47,759 bases of DNA from a virus. Positions 6,918 through 14,207 of this stretch are shown here, one piece after another. The stretch is taken from positions 1 to 47,759 of the IMG/VR virus record IMGVR_UViG_3300050821_005333, one strand, 5' to 3'. The stretch's first letter is position 1, and each line of letters opens with the position of its first letter. Made by a program: the position numbers and the translations under genes. The notes beneath the pieces were generated by a model. That model was not told where the DNA came from, did not search any database, and was given only the letters and a program-made list of their open reading frames with translations.

Positions 6918-7252
6918 TGGAAGAACAACCCGATAAACTCAGCGGGAAAAAGAACGACGGTGGGAAGCCCCCTTTGGCCCTCCTTTCCGGCGTCGCTCTT
7001 ATAGAAGTTGCCAAAGTCCTTGAATTCGGCAGCAGAAAGTACACTGCTTGGAATTGGAAAGGCGGGTTTAAATGGAGCAGGTTGGGGAGCGCGGCTCTCC
7101 GCCACGTTTTTTCATGGTTAAGTGGGGAAGACAAAGATTCTGAAACTGGATTGTCTCATCTCGCCCATGCGATGTGCTGTTTAATGTTTCTTCTTGATTT
7201 CGAAGTGAATAAACTAGGGGAGGATGACAGATATGTACATCCGAGAAATTAA
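6917..7252 (+). CDS. dATP/dGTP pyrophosphohydrolase-like protein (DUF5664, MazZ-related)
   Basis: The ATG shares a base with the preceding TAA. The 111-residue protein carries the family signature: KNDGGKPPLALLSGVAL near the N-terminus, VLEFGSRKYTAWNW, then the helical block LRHVFSWLSGEDKDSETG and LSHLAHAMCCLMFLLDF. The acidic E-D-x-E residues would bind Mg. Members are all-alpha nucleotide pyrophosphohydrolases that convert dATP/dGTP to monophosphates; MazZ acts in the 2-aminoadenine (Z) genome pathway of some phages. No purZ or datZ is seen in this window, so nucleotide-pool control is the safer reading. Confidence 0.75.
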   Translation: MEEQPDKLSGKKNDGGKPPLALLSGVALIEVAKVLEFGSRKYTAWNWKGGFKWSRLGSAALRHVFSWLSGEDKDSETGLSHLAHAMCCLMFLLDFEVNKLGEDDRYVHPRN

Positions 7253-7400
7253 AGTCAACGTTCTTGGACTTGTAGGGGACTGGATGGCCATCATTTGCTC
7301 GTACAAGATGTGGGGAAAGATGGGGTTGTTGTTCACCGTTGGTTTGCTTTTATCTAACGGAAAGTTGCTAAAACTGGAACCTACCTTCAGAATAAAATGA
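7233..7400 (+). CDS. Small membrane-associated protein, unknown
   Basis: The frame overlaps the previous gene by 20 bases and joins the polymerase through an ATGA overlap, which supports it being translated. The 55 residues hold two hydrophobic patches (VNVLGLVGDWMAIICSY and MGLLFTVGLLL). AGGGGAGGATGA before the ATG serves as ribosome binding site. No family is recognised. Confidence 0.6.
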   Translation: MYIREIKVNVLGLVGDWMAIICSYKMWGKMGLLFTVGLLLSNGKLLKLEPTFRIK

Positions 7401-9235
7401 AATTATTTATAGACTTCGAGAGCTATTGGGCTACTAAAGCCAAATACGATCTTAAAAGTATATCTACGGTCGAATATATACGAGACCCCAGATTCCATGC
7501 TTTCGGACTGGGCATATGCGGGGAAACAGGCGAGCCCGAATGGATTAGCCATAATAGTATTTCGGCGTATCTTACGGCAATAGCGGAACAAGTGGGTTGG
7601 CCTAATGTAGAGATGGTATCTCATAGCGTAAAATTCGATGCGTTCATTTTGCACCATGTGTACGAGACTATTCCTGGGTCTTTTGTCTGTACCAAAAGTA
7701 TGTCTCGCGCAGTATTAGCAAAGTCAATCAAGAATCATTCCTTGTCCACGTTAGCCGAACATTTTCAGTTAGAGTCAAAGGGCATAATGAAAACAGACGG
7801 TCTAGAAACCTTAACCCCAGAACAGGAGGAAGAACTTGCTATCTATTGCAAACATGATGTATGGCTTTGTCGGGAGATATACAACCGATTAGCCGAAGAT
7901 TTCCCGATAAGTCAGTATACAGTGATGGACCAAACAATCAAGATGTTTGTAAATCCTAGACTGGTATTGAATGTTCCTTTGCTTGAGAAGGCAGCTAAAG
8001 AGGAGTCGGAAAGGCGCGAAAATATATTCAAAGAAATTGGAATCGAAAAAAAAGAATTCGCCTCAAACGTTAAATTCCCTGCCCTACTCGCGGCGAGAGG
8101 TTATGAGGTGCCTAGAAAACCTTCGCCAAAAAATAGAGATGAGGAAGGTAAGGCGGTATTCATTCCTGCCCTAGCTTTGGGTGATCCTGAATTCCTGGAA
8201 CTGTTGGAGAGCGAAGATGAAAACCTACGAAGATTATGCGAGGCAAGAGTCGCGGCTAAAAGCACATTGCTTGAAACGCGTTCGAAAAAACTTGCGGCGA
8301 TTGGAAAAACAGGTTATTGGCCTTTTGATGTGGAATTTAGCGGAGCCGACCAAACACATAGGTTCAGTGGAGGATCGGGCGCTGGGGGGAACGGACAAAA
8401 TTTTATAAGAGATTCTGTACTTAGAGAAGCCGTCGAAGCCCCGCAAGGTTATTCATTAATTGTCGGAGATTTCGCAAATATTGAAATGCGATTAGTTGCC
8501 TATTTATCCAAAGATCCCGGGCTTATCCATGCTATTGAAACAAATCTTGACTTGTATTGCGACTTTGCTTCGGCTTTTTTTAGAAGAAAAATCACCGGAG
8601 AAAATAAAGCCGAAAGGAATTATGGCAAGTGCGCTATTTTAGGGCTCGGATACAATATGGGGGCTGAGAAATTTGCCAAGACAGTAAAAATAAAGACTAA
8701 ACAGGCTATCTCTAAGGAAGAAGCCTGGAATACTGTGAACCTTTATCGTACTCGCTATCCTCTAGTCCCTGCTCTTTGGAAGAAACTCGACGACATGATA
8801 CCACGTCTGCAGAAACATGGATTTTCTATTTGTTGCAGCAGACCCGAACAACCGGGCCGCATTAATTTACCGTCAGGTTTGCAAATCCAGTATCCTAGTC
8901 TTCGGTCTTTTATTAACAAGAAAGGAAAAGCGTCTTGGCAATACGACGCCTATCGGAAAGGACATTTAGAAACCAGCGAATTGTATGGGGGTAAAATCCT
9001 GGAGAACATTTGCCAAGCGCTCGCTGGCGAATTATGTAAAGGGGCCATGTTAGAAATGGGCGAGCAAGTAGTTGGACAGGTTCATGACGAGATATTGGTC
9101 CTATGCAAGAAAGGTACTGAGCTTATCGCCAAACAAAAGTTACAAAGAGTCATGAGCAAGAGTCCTGAATGGTTTAAAGAGATTAAGTTAGCAGCTGAAG
9201 TAGGACATGGTAGAAACTGGAAAGAGGCAAAATAA
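7397..9235 (+). CDS. Family A DNA polymerase with 3'-5' exonuclease
   Basis: The 612-residue replicative polymerase has both domains. Proofreading exonuclease: DFE 6-8 (Exo I), HSVKFDAF 76-83 (Exo II), YCKHD 150-154 (Exo III). Polymerase: motif A VGDFANIEMRLVAYL 356-370 (catalytic D358), motif B R407-x3-K411-x3-L415-G-x2-Y419, motif C QVHDEI 561-566 (catalytic D564). The residue matching E. coli Pol I Phe762 is Leu415, and the Gly after the motif B Tyr is Asn. No 5'-3' nuclease domain is present, as usual for phage. HRFSGGSGAGGNGQNF resembles the TGRxS...QN template-binding block. It joins the upstream gene by an ATGA overlap. Confidence 0.95.
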   Translation: MKLFIDFESYWATKAKYDLKSISTVEYIRDPRFHAFGLGICGETGEPEWISHNSISAYLTAIAEQVGWPNVEMVSHSVKFDAFILHHVYETIPGSFVCTKSMSRAVLAKSIKNHSLSTLAEHFQLESKGIMKTDGLETLTPEQEEELAIYCKHDVWLCREIYNRLAEDFPISQYTVMDQTIKMFVNPRLVLNVPLLEKAAKEESERRENIFKEIGIEKKEFASNVKFPALLAARGYEVPRKPSPKNRDEEGKAVFIPALALGDPEFLELLESEDENLRRLCEARVAAKSTLLETRSKKLAAIGKTGYWPFDVEFSGADQTHRFSGGSGAGGNGQNFIRDSVLREAVEAPQGYSLIVGDFANIEMRLVAYLSKDPGLIHAIETNLDLYCDFASAFFRRKITGENKAERNYGKCAILGLGYNMGAEKFAKTVKIKTKQAISKEEAWNTVNLYRTRYPLVPALWKKLDDMIPRLQKHGFSICCSRPEQPGRINLPSGLQIQYPSLRSFINKKGKASWQYDAYRKGHLETSELYGGKILENICQALAGELCKGAMLEMGEQVVGQVHDEILVLCKKGTELIAKQKLQRVMSKSPEWFKEIKLAAEVGHGRNWKEAK

Positions 9236-9237
9236 CT

Positions 9238-9492
9238 ATGATAAATGAACACGAACTGTTTTTAGAAGGACATAAACAATTGATAGGTATAATGAAATGG
9301 ATTTCGACACCACTAATATACGTTACCAAAGGTTCTATTGATCCCGCTACTCTGCAAGACATAGACTTTGGTTCTATTATTTTTGGTAATAAACCAACTG
9401 GACAAGGAATGGAAGTTTTGCATCAATTTCCTAAAGAAGATGTAACTTTTATTTTGAAAACCTTTTGTGAAAGCCATTTGAGGCTGAAATGA
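9238..9492 (+). CDS. Unknown protein of 84 residues
   Basis: It starts two bases after the polymerase stop and ends overlapping the ATG of the HNH gene. The N-terminus is helical and amphipathic (HELFLEGHKQLIGIMKWI), the rest mixed. No motif or family is recognised. Base composition looks slightly more A/T-rich than the polymerase, like the HNH gene that follows, so the two may have come in together; this is speculative. Confidence 0.6.
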   Translation: MINEHELFLEGHKQLIGIMKWISTPLIYVTKGSIDPATLQDIDFGSIIFGNKPTGQGMEVLHQFPKEDVTFILKTFCESHLRLK

Positions 9493-9794
9493 AAAAACCT
9501 AAAACATTAGAGCGGAAATTAGAATCTGCGCTCCGACTTATTTGGTCGAGAAGTTCAGAACGCCGCCAAATTATTAAAGATTCTTTAAATGAAAAGAAAG
9601 AATTTAAATGTCCTGTTTGTGGGGTAATGTGGGGTGCATGGGCTGCAGATGTTGATCACGAACCACCTTTAGGGGGCCTACAAAGTTGGAAAGACATTAA
9701 AGATTATATCCAACGCTTATTTTGGGGGCCGCAACGCCCTATGTGCAAACCATGTCATAAAGGAAAAACAGCAAAACAAAGGAAAAAGAAATGA
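9489..9794 (+). CDS. HNH endonuclease (small, zinc-stabilised)
   Basis: The 101-residue protein has the HNH nuclease pattern: CPVCGVMWG (first zinc pair), VDHEPPLGG (catalytic DH), and MCKPCHKGKTAKQRKKK (second zinc pair with the final His and a basic tail). The N-terminal 45 residues are helical and basic. It is one of several HNH proteins in the genome. It may be a homing nuclease or a DNA-processing nuclease linked to the polymerase just upstream. It is not next to terminase, so a packaging role is less likely. Confidence 0.85.
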   Translation: MKKPKTLERKLESALRLIWSRSSERRQIIKDSLNEKKEFKCPVCGVMWGAWAADVDHEPPLGGLQSWKDIKDYIQRLFWGPQRPMCKPCHKGKTAKQRKKK

Positions 9795-9952
9795 GCGATG
9801 GTGGTGCTTCTCCAAAAATAAAAATCGAGCCTATAGGATCAGTTTGTGTCAGCTGTCATAGAATAATTTATCCAAATGAATTGTATGGATATAACGGAAT
9901 GTGCAGCCAATGTTGCGAATTAGAAGGCCACGGAGAACATAATGGAGGATAG
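9791..9952 (+). CDS. Small zinc-ribbon protein
   Basis: The ATG overlaps the previous TGA. The 53 residues contain two cysteine pairs, CVSC (19-22) and CSQC (38-41), with the spacing of a compact zinc ribbon, then a His-rich end (ELEGHGEHNGG). Function unknown. The gene fills the space before the RNA ligase. Confidence 0.6.
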   Translation: MSDGGASPKIKIEPIGSVCVSCHRIIYPNELYGYNGMCSQCCELEGHGEHNGG

Positions 9953-9958
9953 TCAGCC

Positions 9959-10864
9959 ATGATTCTATCAAGCTATGGCAAAATTTATTCGCTAGGGCAT
10001 AGATACCTTGAGAATTTATTTTCATCGGATGTATTAGTGGAGGAGAAAGTCGATGGATCACAATTTAGTTTTTGTAGACGAGGTGACCAATTATCCTTTC
10101 GATCAAGAGGAGCCCAAATATATCCTGAAACGGCTGATAAGTTATTCAAAGTGGCCGTGGATTATATATGTTCGATCAAGGACAGGTTGGAGGAAGGTTA
10201 CACCTATCGAGGCGAAGTGTTACATGCTCCTCGACATAATACGCTCACTTATGCGCGAGTTCCTAAACATAATGTGGTAATTTTTGACATTGAGACGGCG
10301 GAAGGGCAACATTTCATGGCCCCAGAAGGCAAAGCCATCGAAGCAATGAAGTTGGACCTGGAAGTAGTACCGGTCTTTTATCAGGGGCCTATAACAGATG
10401 CGCAGGGTTTGAAAAGCCTTTTGGAAGAGGATTCTTTTCTAGGAGGGTGTAAACTTGAGGGTATTGTCATCAAGAATTATAATCAGTTTGGAAAAGATGG
10501 GAAAGCGTTGATGGGGAAGTATGTGAATGAATCCTTCAAGGAAAAACATAATAAGGAATGGAAAAAAGGTAATCCGTCTAAGGGTGATGTGATTGAATCC
10601 TTAGTACAGGAATACAAAACCACAGCAAGATGGGAAAAAAGCATCATGCACGCTCGCGAAGAAGGCCGATTACAAGATGCACCGAACGATATAGGTATGT
10701 TAATGAAAGATATACAAGAAGATATAAAGGCAGAATGTTCTGTCGAGATTAAAGAGCGGTTATTCGAATATATACTGCCTAAAATACTGCGGGGAGCGAC
10801 GGCTGGTTTTGCAGAGTTTTACAAGAACAAATTAGTAGAGAAGCAATTTGCCAAAGAGGTATAA
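9959..10864 (+). CDS. RNA ligase, Rnl2-like family
   Basis: The 301-residue protein has the nucleotidyltransferase motifs in order: motif I EEKVDGS with catalytic Lys30, motif III YRGEVL near residue 83-88, VIFDIE, motif IV LEGIVIKNY near residue 175, and motif V MGKYV. It would seal RNA nicks using ATP through a ligase-AMP intermediate; related phage enzymes repair tRNA cut by host anticodon nucleases. No polynucleotide kinase is visible in the window. The C-terminal 90 residues form a helical extension. GGAGG precedes the ATG. Confidence 0.85.
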   Translation: MILSSYGKIYSLGHRYLENLFSSDVLVEEKVDGSQFSFCRRGDQLSFRSRGAQIYPETADKLFKVAVDYICSIKDRLEEGYTYRGEVLHAPRHNTLTYARVPKHNVVIFDIETAEGQHFMAPEGKAIEAMKLDLEVVPVFYQGPITDAQGLKSLLEEDSFLGGCKLEGIVIKNYNQFGKDGKALMGKYVNESFKEKHNKEWKKGNPSKGDVIESLVQEYKTTARWEKSIMHAREEGRLQDAPNDIGMLMKDIQEDIKAECSVEIKERLFEYILPKILRGATAGFAEFYKNKLVEKQFAKEV

Positions 10865-10866
10865 AA

Positions 10867-11547
10867 ATGATTGAAAAACCACGCGTACTATCATACGATA
10901 TCGAGGCCACGAACCTGTCTGCATCAATGGGTTATGTCCTCGCTATTGGCTATAAATGGCTAGACGAAGAAAAAGTGACTGTCCTTTCCATTGCCGATTA
11001 CCCCGGCAAGAAGCCTACAGATGATGGTCCGCTATTGGAAGCGTTTCGGAAAGTGCATGATTCAGCCGATATAGTTATTTTTCATTTCGGTGAATACTAC
11101 GACCAGCCTTTTTTAAACACCCGTCTATTGATTCATAAACGACCCCCTTTAGCAAAAGTGGCCATCGTAGACACTTGGCGTATCGCTCGTAAGCGTTTAA
11201 AGTTCCATTCGAACAGATTGGATGCCGTTGCAAAGGCCCTCGGATGTCCGTTTGTTAAAACAGCCCTAAATGGTAATATGTGGATTGATGCAAGCGCAGG
11301 TGATAAAAAAGCCCTAAAGTATATTGTTCACCACTGTAAAATGGACGTATTGGTCCTAGAATGGTGCTACAATAGAATTAAATGCATGTGGGATAATCAT
11401 CCTGCCGTTTATGGCCGAGAGAATTGCGTAAGTTGCGGCGGGTTAAAGTTTAGGAGTTTAGGTAGGCGTGTTTGCGCCAAAAACATATATCGTCGGCTTG
11501 TCTGCAAAAAGTGCGGTTTAGCAACGAAAGGAGAAATTATCCAATGA
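10867..11547 (+). CDS. DnaQ-fold 3'-5' exonuclease with C-terminal zinc ribbon
   Basis: The N-terminal 170 residues have the RNase H/DnaQ layout: YDIEATNL (Exo I D-x-E near residue 10), VIFHFGEYYDQPFLNTR (Exo II), LKFHSNRLDAVAKALG, and a final Asp in HHCKMDVLVL (Exo III). This resembles YprB-like ribonuclease H-type proteins. The C-terminal 50 residues form a zinc ribbon (CVSCGG and CKKCG). The substrate may be RNA or DNA. The gene starts two bases after the RNA ligase stop, which suggests shared RNA or DNA end processing. Confidence 0.75.
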   Translation: MIEKPRVLSYDIEATNLSASMGYVLAIGYKWLDEEKVTVLSIADYPGKKPTDDGPLLEAFRKVHDSADIVIFHFGEYYDQPFLNTRLLIHKRPPLAKVAIVDTWRIARKRLKFHSNRLDAVAKALGCPFVKTALNGNMWIDASAGDKKALKYIVHHCKMDVLVLEWCYNRIKCMWDNHPAVYGRENCVSCGGLKFRSLGRRVCAKNIYRRLVCKKCGLATKGEIIQ

Positions 11548-12269
11548 AGAAATTAACACTTTTTGCACTGGTATCTGTCTTTCTTACCTCGTATATAGGC
11601 ACACGGGCGTATATTTCTCGACTACCCGCTGAGAGATATACCACGGTCGTGTCTAAAGTTCTCCCGACTACCGTGACAATATATGTGAGGGTTAGCCGGA
11701 TTGATCCTAAGACGAAAAAGAAAGAGTTTGGTACAATTAGTGGGTCTGGGGTGTTTATCTCCCCTACAGGTCACATTCTTACTTGCGCTCATTTGTTTTG
11801 GGTGGGCCAAGCTGAGAGCCTAAGCGTAGAAACCGTAAACGGATGGGTTCTTCCGGCAGAGCTTCTTTATAAAGAGGACGGGCGGGACTTGTCCTTGCTT
11901 AAGGTGGAATACATTCCTTCGCCATATGCCCGTATTGTGAAACCAGGGGGGTATCAAGTGGGGCAAGAGGTCATAGCTATTGGGTCGCCACTTGGTTTGA
12001 ATAGCACCGTAACAACCGGTGTTATTAGTGCAATAGGTCGGGATGTTATCCGCTACGATCAAATCCAAATGTCTGCTCCCATCAACCCCGGTAATTCGGG
12101 CGGCCCCTTGTTCAATCTTACCGGGGAAGTCGTAGGAATCAATACGAACATAATTACCACGGACATTCTTTTCGCCACTTGGTCAGGTTTGGGTTTTTCT
12201 GTCTCTGCTTCAGAAATCAATAAATTTCTTTGGAAGTTTCACGGTATCGAAAAAGCCTTGCGGAGGTAA
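11544..12269 (+). CDS. Exported HtrA/DegP-like trypsin-family serine protease
   Basis: The ATG at 11544 has GGAG 8-11 bases upstream and overlaps the preceding stop; longer in-frame starts would lose the signal sequence. The 241-residue protein begins with a signal peptide or anchor (MKKLTLFALVSVFLTSYIG), then a chymotrypsin-fold protease domain with a full triad: His83 in TCAHLF, Asp115 in GRDLSLLKV, Ser185 in NPGNSGGPL. Residues 143-160 (VIAIGSPLGLNSTVTTGV) are typical HtrA. There is no PDZ domain, so it is shorter than host DegP. It should act outside the cytoplasm; substrate unknown. Confidence 0.9.
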   Translation: MKKLTLFALVSVFLTSYIGTRAYISRLPAERYTTVVSKVLPTTVTIYVRVSRIDPKTKKKEFGTISGSGVFISPTGHILTCAHLFWVGQAESLSVETVNGWVLPAELLYKEDGRDLSLLKVEYIPSPYARIVKPGGYQVGQEVIAIGSPLGLNSTVTTGVISAIGRDVIRYDQIQMSAPINPGNSGGPLFNLTGEVVGINTNIITTDILFATWSGLGFSVSASEINKFLWKFHGIEKALRR

Positions 12270-12271
12270 TT

Positions 12272-12400
12272 ATGGATGATGCTGAGAAGACGTTGGATGC
12301 AGTTTGGATCATTGATTCGGAGACAGGAGAAGAGCTGCTTATAAATAGACAGACCAATGAAGTTCTTGCTCGGCGGGATAGGGAGGGAATAAAGCCATGA
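12272..12400 (+). CDS. Small acidic protein, unknown
   Basis: GGAGG lies 6 bases before the ATG. The 42 residues (MDDAEKTLDAVWIIDSETGE and on) contain a beta-hairpin-like ETGEELLINRQTNEVLARR. The stop overlaps the next start (ATGA). No family is recognised. Confidence 0.6.
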   Translation: MDDAEKTLDAVWIIDSETGEELLINRQTNEVLARRDREGIKP

Positions 12401-12570
12401 ATGATGAAGACTTCTCTCATACGGTAGATTGGCAAGATGGGTATGATGAAGGCTATCAAATCGCGGAAGGCGAGTACCAAACGGTTATTCAGGACCTAGA
12501 ACAGGAAATTGTTATGCTCCAAGATAGAGTCCAGAAGCTTATGCAATCTTTATGCAAAACGAACCAGTAG
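12397..12570 (+). CDS. Small acidic coiled-coil protein
   Basis: The ATG overlaps the previous stop. The 57-residue product has an acidic, aromatic N-terminus (VDWQDGYDEGYQIAEGEY) and a leucine-heptad helix (VIQDLEQEIVMLQDRVQKLMQ), so it probably oligomerises. GGGAGG is a good ribosome binding site. Function unknown. Confidence 0.6.
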   Translation: MNDEDFSHTVDWQDGYDEGYQIAEGEYQTVIQDLEQEIVMLQDRVQKLMQSLCKTNQ

Positions 12571-12752
12571 ACTTTTGTAAATGGATGGCCGAGATAGAGC
12601 AAGATCCGTCAAAGAAGGCCCCTACCATGACCGTTCGCCAATTCCTGCAGCTAAGGGACCATGTCATGGGTTGTGACAGTTGCTTTATGAGAATGAATCA
12701 TGTGTTGTCTAGGGCACCTCGGGAGACCTTCCCTAAAAGGAGTGAAAACTAA
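12552..12752 (+). CDS. Small protein with an H-x3-C-x2-C (anti-sigma zinc-finger-like) motif
   Basis: The 66-residue product overlaps the previous gene by 19 bases. Around residue 37 it has LRDHVMGCDSCFMRMNHVL. The H-x3-C-x2-C spacing inside a helical context is the signature of zinc-binding anti-sigma domains (ZAS, zf-HC2). Those domains bind sigma factors, so control of host sigma or of the phage sigma-like protein near position 136 is conceivable. The motif is short, so this is only a pointer. Confidence 0.6.
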   Translation: MQNEPVDFCKWMAEIEQDPSKKAPTMTVRQFLQLRDHVMGCDSCFMRMNHVLSRAPRETFPKRSEN

Positions 12753-13072
12753 TGAAGAAATTCTGCGTGTTGTATAATACAACAACTTCCTATGATACGG
12801 TGGTAGTAGCTGAAAACGAGAAGGAAGCCAGAGTTAAGGTGAAAGAAGTTATAGGCGAACCTGTGAATATAGAAAGCGTATGGGAGATTGGAATGGAAAC
12901 TCAGAAAGAAATGATTCGAGAAGCGATGGAAGCGATCGCGGCTCGAAAACCAGGACGTAGCAAGCTTGTGTATGACAAGCAGAGACGAACAATAGTCGCG
13001 GTTTCAGATACGGATCAGACCGGACAAGGCCTCAATATTTCCGCGGAAGACGCAGATAGGTTTTTTCGATGA
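12752..13072 (+). CDS. Unknown protein of 106 residues
   Basis: It starts in a TAATG overlap with the previous stop, with AGGAG upstream. The N-terminus (FCVLYNTTTSYDTVVVAENEKEARVKV) looks like a small alpha/beta domain, followed by a helix and a C-terminal beta segment. No catalytic motif or family is recognised. Confidence 0.6.
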   Translation: MKKFCVLYNTTTSYDTVVVAENEKEARVKVKEVIGEPVNIESVWEIGMETQKEMIREAMEAIAARKPGRSKLVYDKQRRTIVAVSDTDQTGQGLNISAEDADRFFR

Positions 13073-13188
13073 TCACAATTACTGCGGAATTCCTAGATAG
13101 CAGGTGGAGTGATATTGAGTCGGGCCCCTATTCTTTTTCTTGTGGATGGTGGGGCAATGAAACGAATTGCATTGAATGGCAAGTCTAA
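13069..13188 (+). CDS. Short ORF of 39 residues, uncertain
   Basis: The ATG overlaps the preceding TGA in the ATGA style used across this module. The peptide MITITAEFLDSRWSDIES continues to SCGWWGNETNCIEWQV. Two cysteines and several Trp give it an unusual composition. It overlaps the next small frame, so one of the two may be non-coding. Accept with caution. Confidence 0.4.
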   Translation: MITITAEFLDSRWSDIESGPYSFSCGWWGNETNCIEWQV

Positions 13189-13252
13189 ATGTTTAGGGTA
13201 TTTTAATACAGAACAAAAAGCACATCAGGCTTATATGGAGGCTTGCTTATGA
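13157..13252 (+). pseudogene. Remnant of an AP2-type DNA-binding domain from an HNH homing endonuclease
   Basis: The 31-residue product is MKRIALNGKSKCLGYFNTEQ followed by KAHQAYMEACL. The pattern NGKxxxLGYFxTxxxAHxAYxEA is the end of the AP2-like DNA-binding domain found at the C-terminus of many phage HNH endonucleases, but here no HNH core precedes it. Open reading upstream soon meets stop codons. It looks like the tail of a degraded homing endonuclease, though a short expressed peptide cannot be excluded. Its TGA overlaps the next ATG. Confidence 0.55.
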
Positions 13253-13542
13253 GAGTTCCAATTATTCTTTTAGCATGTATTTTAGGACCGGTGCGAGTAG
13301 AATACGATCAAAATCAAGTAGTTATTTCACATTTACAAAAATATTCTCGATGTGGTTTTCTTATAACTTACCCGTTTTGCGTTCACTTTTGGTTATTCTG
13401 GCGCAAGCAACAACAAGACATAAATGGTGGATGGATACCAGGGACGGAACAAGGCATTTATATGAGGACACCGGGATGGCGGTATACTGCTGGTGAGGGA
13501 ATGACCTGGACTAATGGATATATCGGTGGAGTTTGGGATTAA
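13249..13542 (+). CDS. Probable exported or membrane-anchored protein, Trp-rich
   Basis: The ATG at 13249 has GGAG 9-12 bases upstream. The 97-residue product opens MRVPIILLACILGPV, a signal-like hydrophobic stretch, and has a second hydrophobic patch at FLITYPFCVHFWLFW. The C-terminus is rich in Gly and Trp (GGWIPGTEQGIYMR, TPGWRYTAGEGMTW). An envelope location is likely; no family is recognised. Confidence 0.55.
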   Translation: MRVPIILLACILGPVRVEYDQNQVVISHLQKYSRCGFLITYPFCVHFWLFWRKQQQDINGGWIPGTEQGIYMRTPGWRYTAGEGMTWTNGYIGGVWD

Positions 13543-13544
13543 TA

Positions 13545-13787
13545 ATGAAAAAGAAATTCGAGTTGGACTATCACGAGGGTTTGTCCGCAAACCAAGTTAA
13601 AGTTATTTTACATGAGCTTGGATTGGAATATTCATCTTTTGAAAAGTGGCTTTACGGTCAAACTTGCCCGGTAATTAGTAGATACAGAGCCAAGGGTAAA
13701 TCCGTAGAAACCTTAGGGGTTTATGAGTACGACCTTTTTCGCTGGATCAAAAATAAAACTAGGGGCATACCGCTAATGTGGGATTAA
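13545..13787 (+). CDS. Unknown protein of 80 residues
   Basis: The ATG at 13545 is chosen over an upstream in-frame TTG, which has no better ribosome binding site. Residues 11-40 look helical (GLSANQVKVILHELGLEYSS) and could be an HTH-like fold. FEKWLYGQTCPVI and GVYEYDLFRWIK follow. It might be a small DNA-binding protein; no firm family assignment. Confidence 0.6.
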   Translation: MKKKFELDYHEGLSANQVKVILHELGLEYSSFEKWLYGQTCPVISRYRAKGKSVETLGVYEYDLFRWIKNKTRGIPLMWD

Positions 13788-13797
13788 GGAGCCAGAC

Positions 13798-14205
13798 ATG
13801 GACGAATTAGAACTTTGTTTTAGTTGTAATGGGCCTGTAGAAGTGCATCGTCTACCATTTTGTGAGCCAGAAGAATGGTTCATTAAATGCGATAAGTGTC
13901 CCTCCACTTCCACTCTTGCCTATTTACGCCGAGAAGATGCGGTCAAAGAATGGAACACCCGATGGGGATACCAAGAAATTAAACGCCTGCAAGCGACCAT
14001 AGGCGAAATGAAGAAAATAGGACTAGACGCTTATAACAGACTAACCGAAGATGAACGAACCCTCAAGCATAGATTCGAGCAACTTTTCAACGCCTTTGTG
14101 AAAATGAAGCTGGAAAATTCAGGATCATGGGGCAACCTCAGTAAAGAAGACCAACGCCAGAAGATTGTCAATGAGATTATGTATGATCTTGGATGGACCA
14201 AATAA
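13798..14205 (+). CDS. Lar-like zinc-ribbon protein with helical C-terminus
   Basis: The N-terminal 55 residues match the pattern of Lar-type (restriction alleviation) zinc ribbons: CFSCNGPVEV, then WFIKCDKCP, ending in REDAVKEWNTRWG. Many phages encode such ribbons; true Lar modulates type I restriction, but most relatives are uncharacterised. The remaining 75 residues are helical (IKRLQATIGEMKKIGLDAY). AAGGAG lies upstream of the ATG. It is the last rightward gene before the convergent terminator. Confidence 0.7.
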   Translation: MDELELCFSCNGPVEVHRLPFCEPEEWFIKCDKCPSTSTLAYLRREDAVKEWNTRWGYQEIKRLQATIGEMKKIGLDAYNRLTEDERTLKHRFEQLFNAFVKMKLENSGSWGNLSKEDQRQKIVNEIMYDLGWTK

Positions 14206-14207
14206 AA

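Noticed and set aside
6917-9235. A complete 2-aminoadenine (Z) genome pathway
   Set aside because: Only a MazZ-type gene and a family A polymerase are seen. No purZ or datZ is in the window, so a Z genome cannot be claimed.
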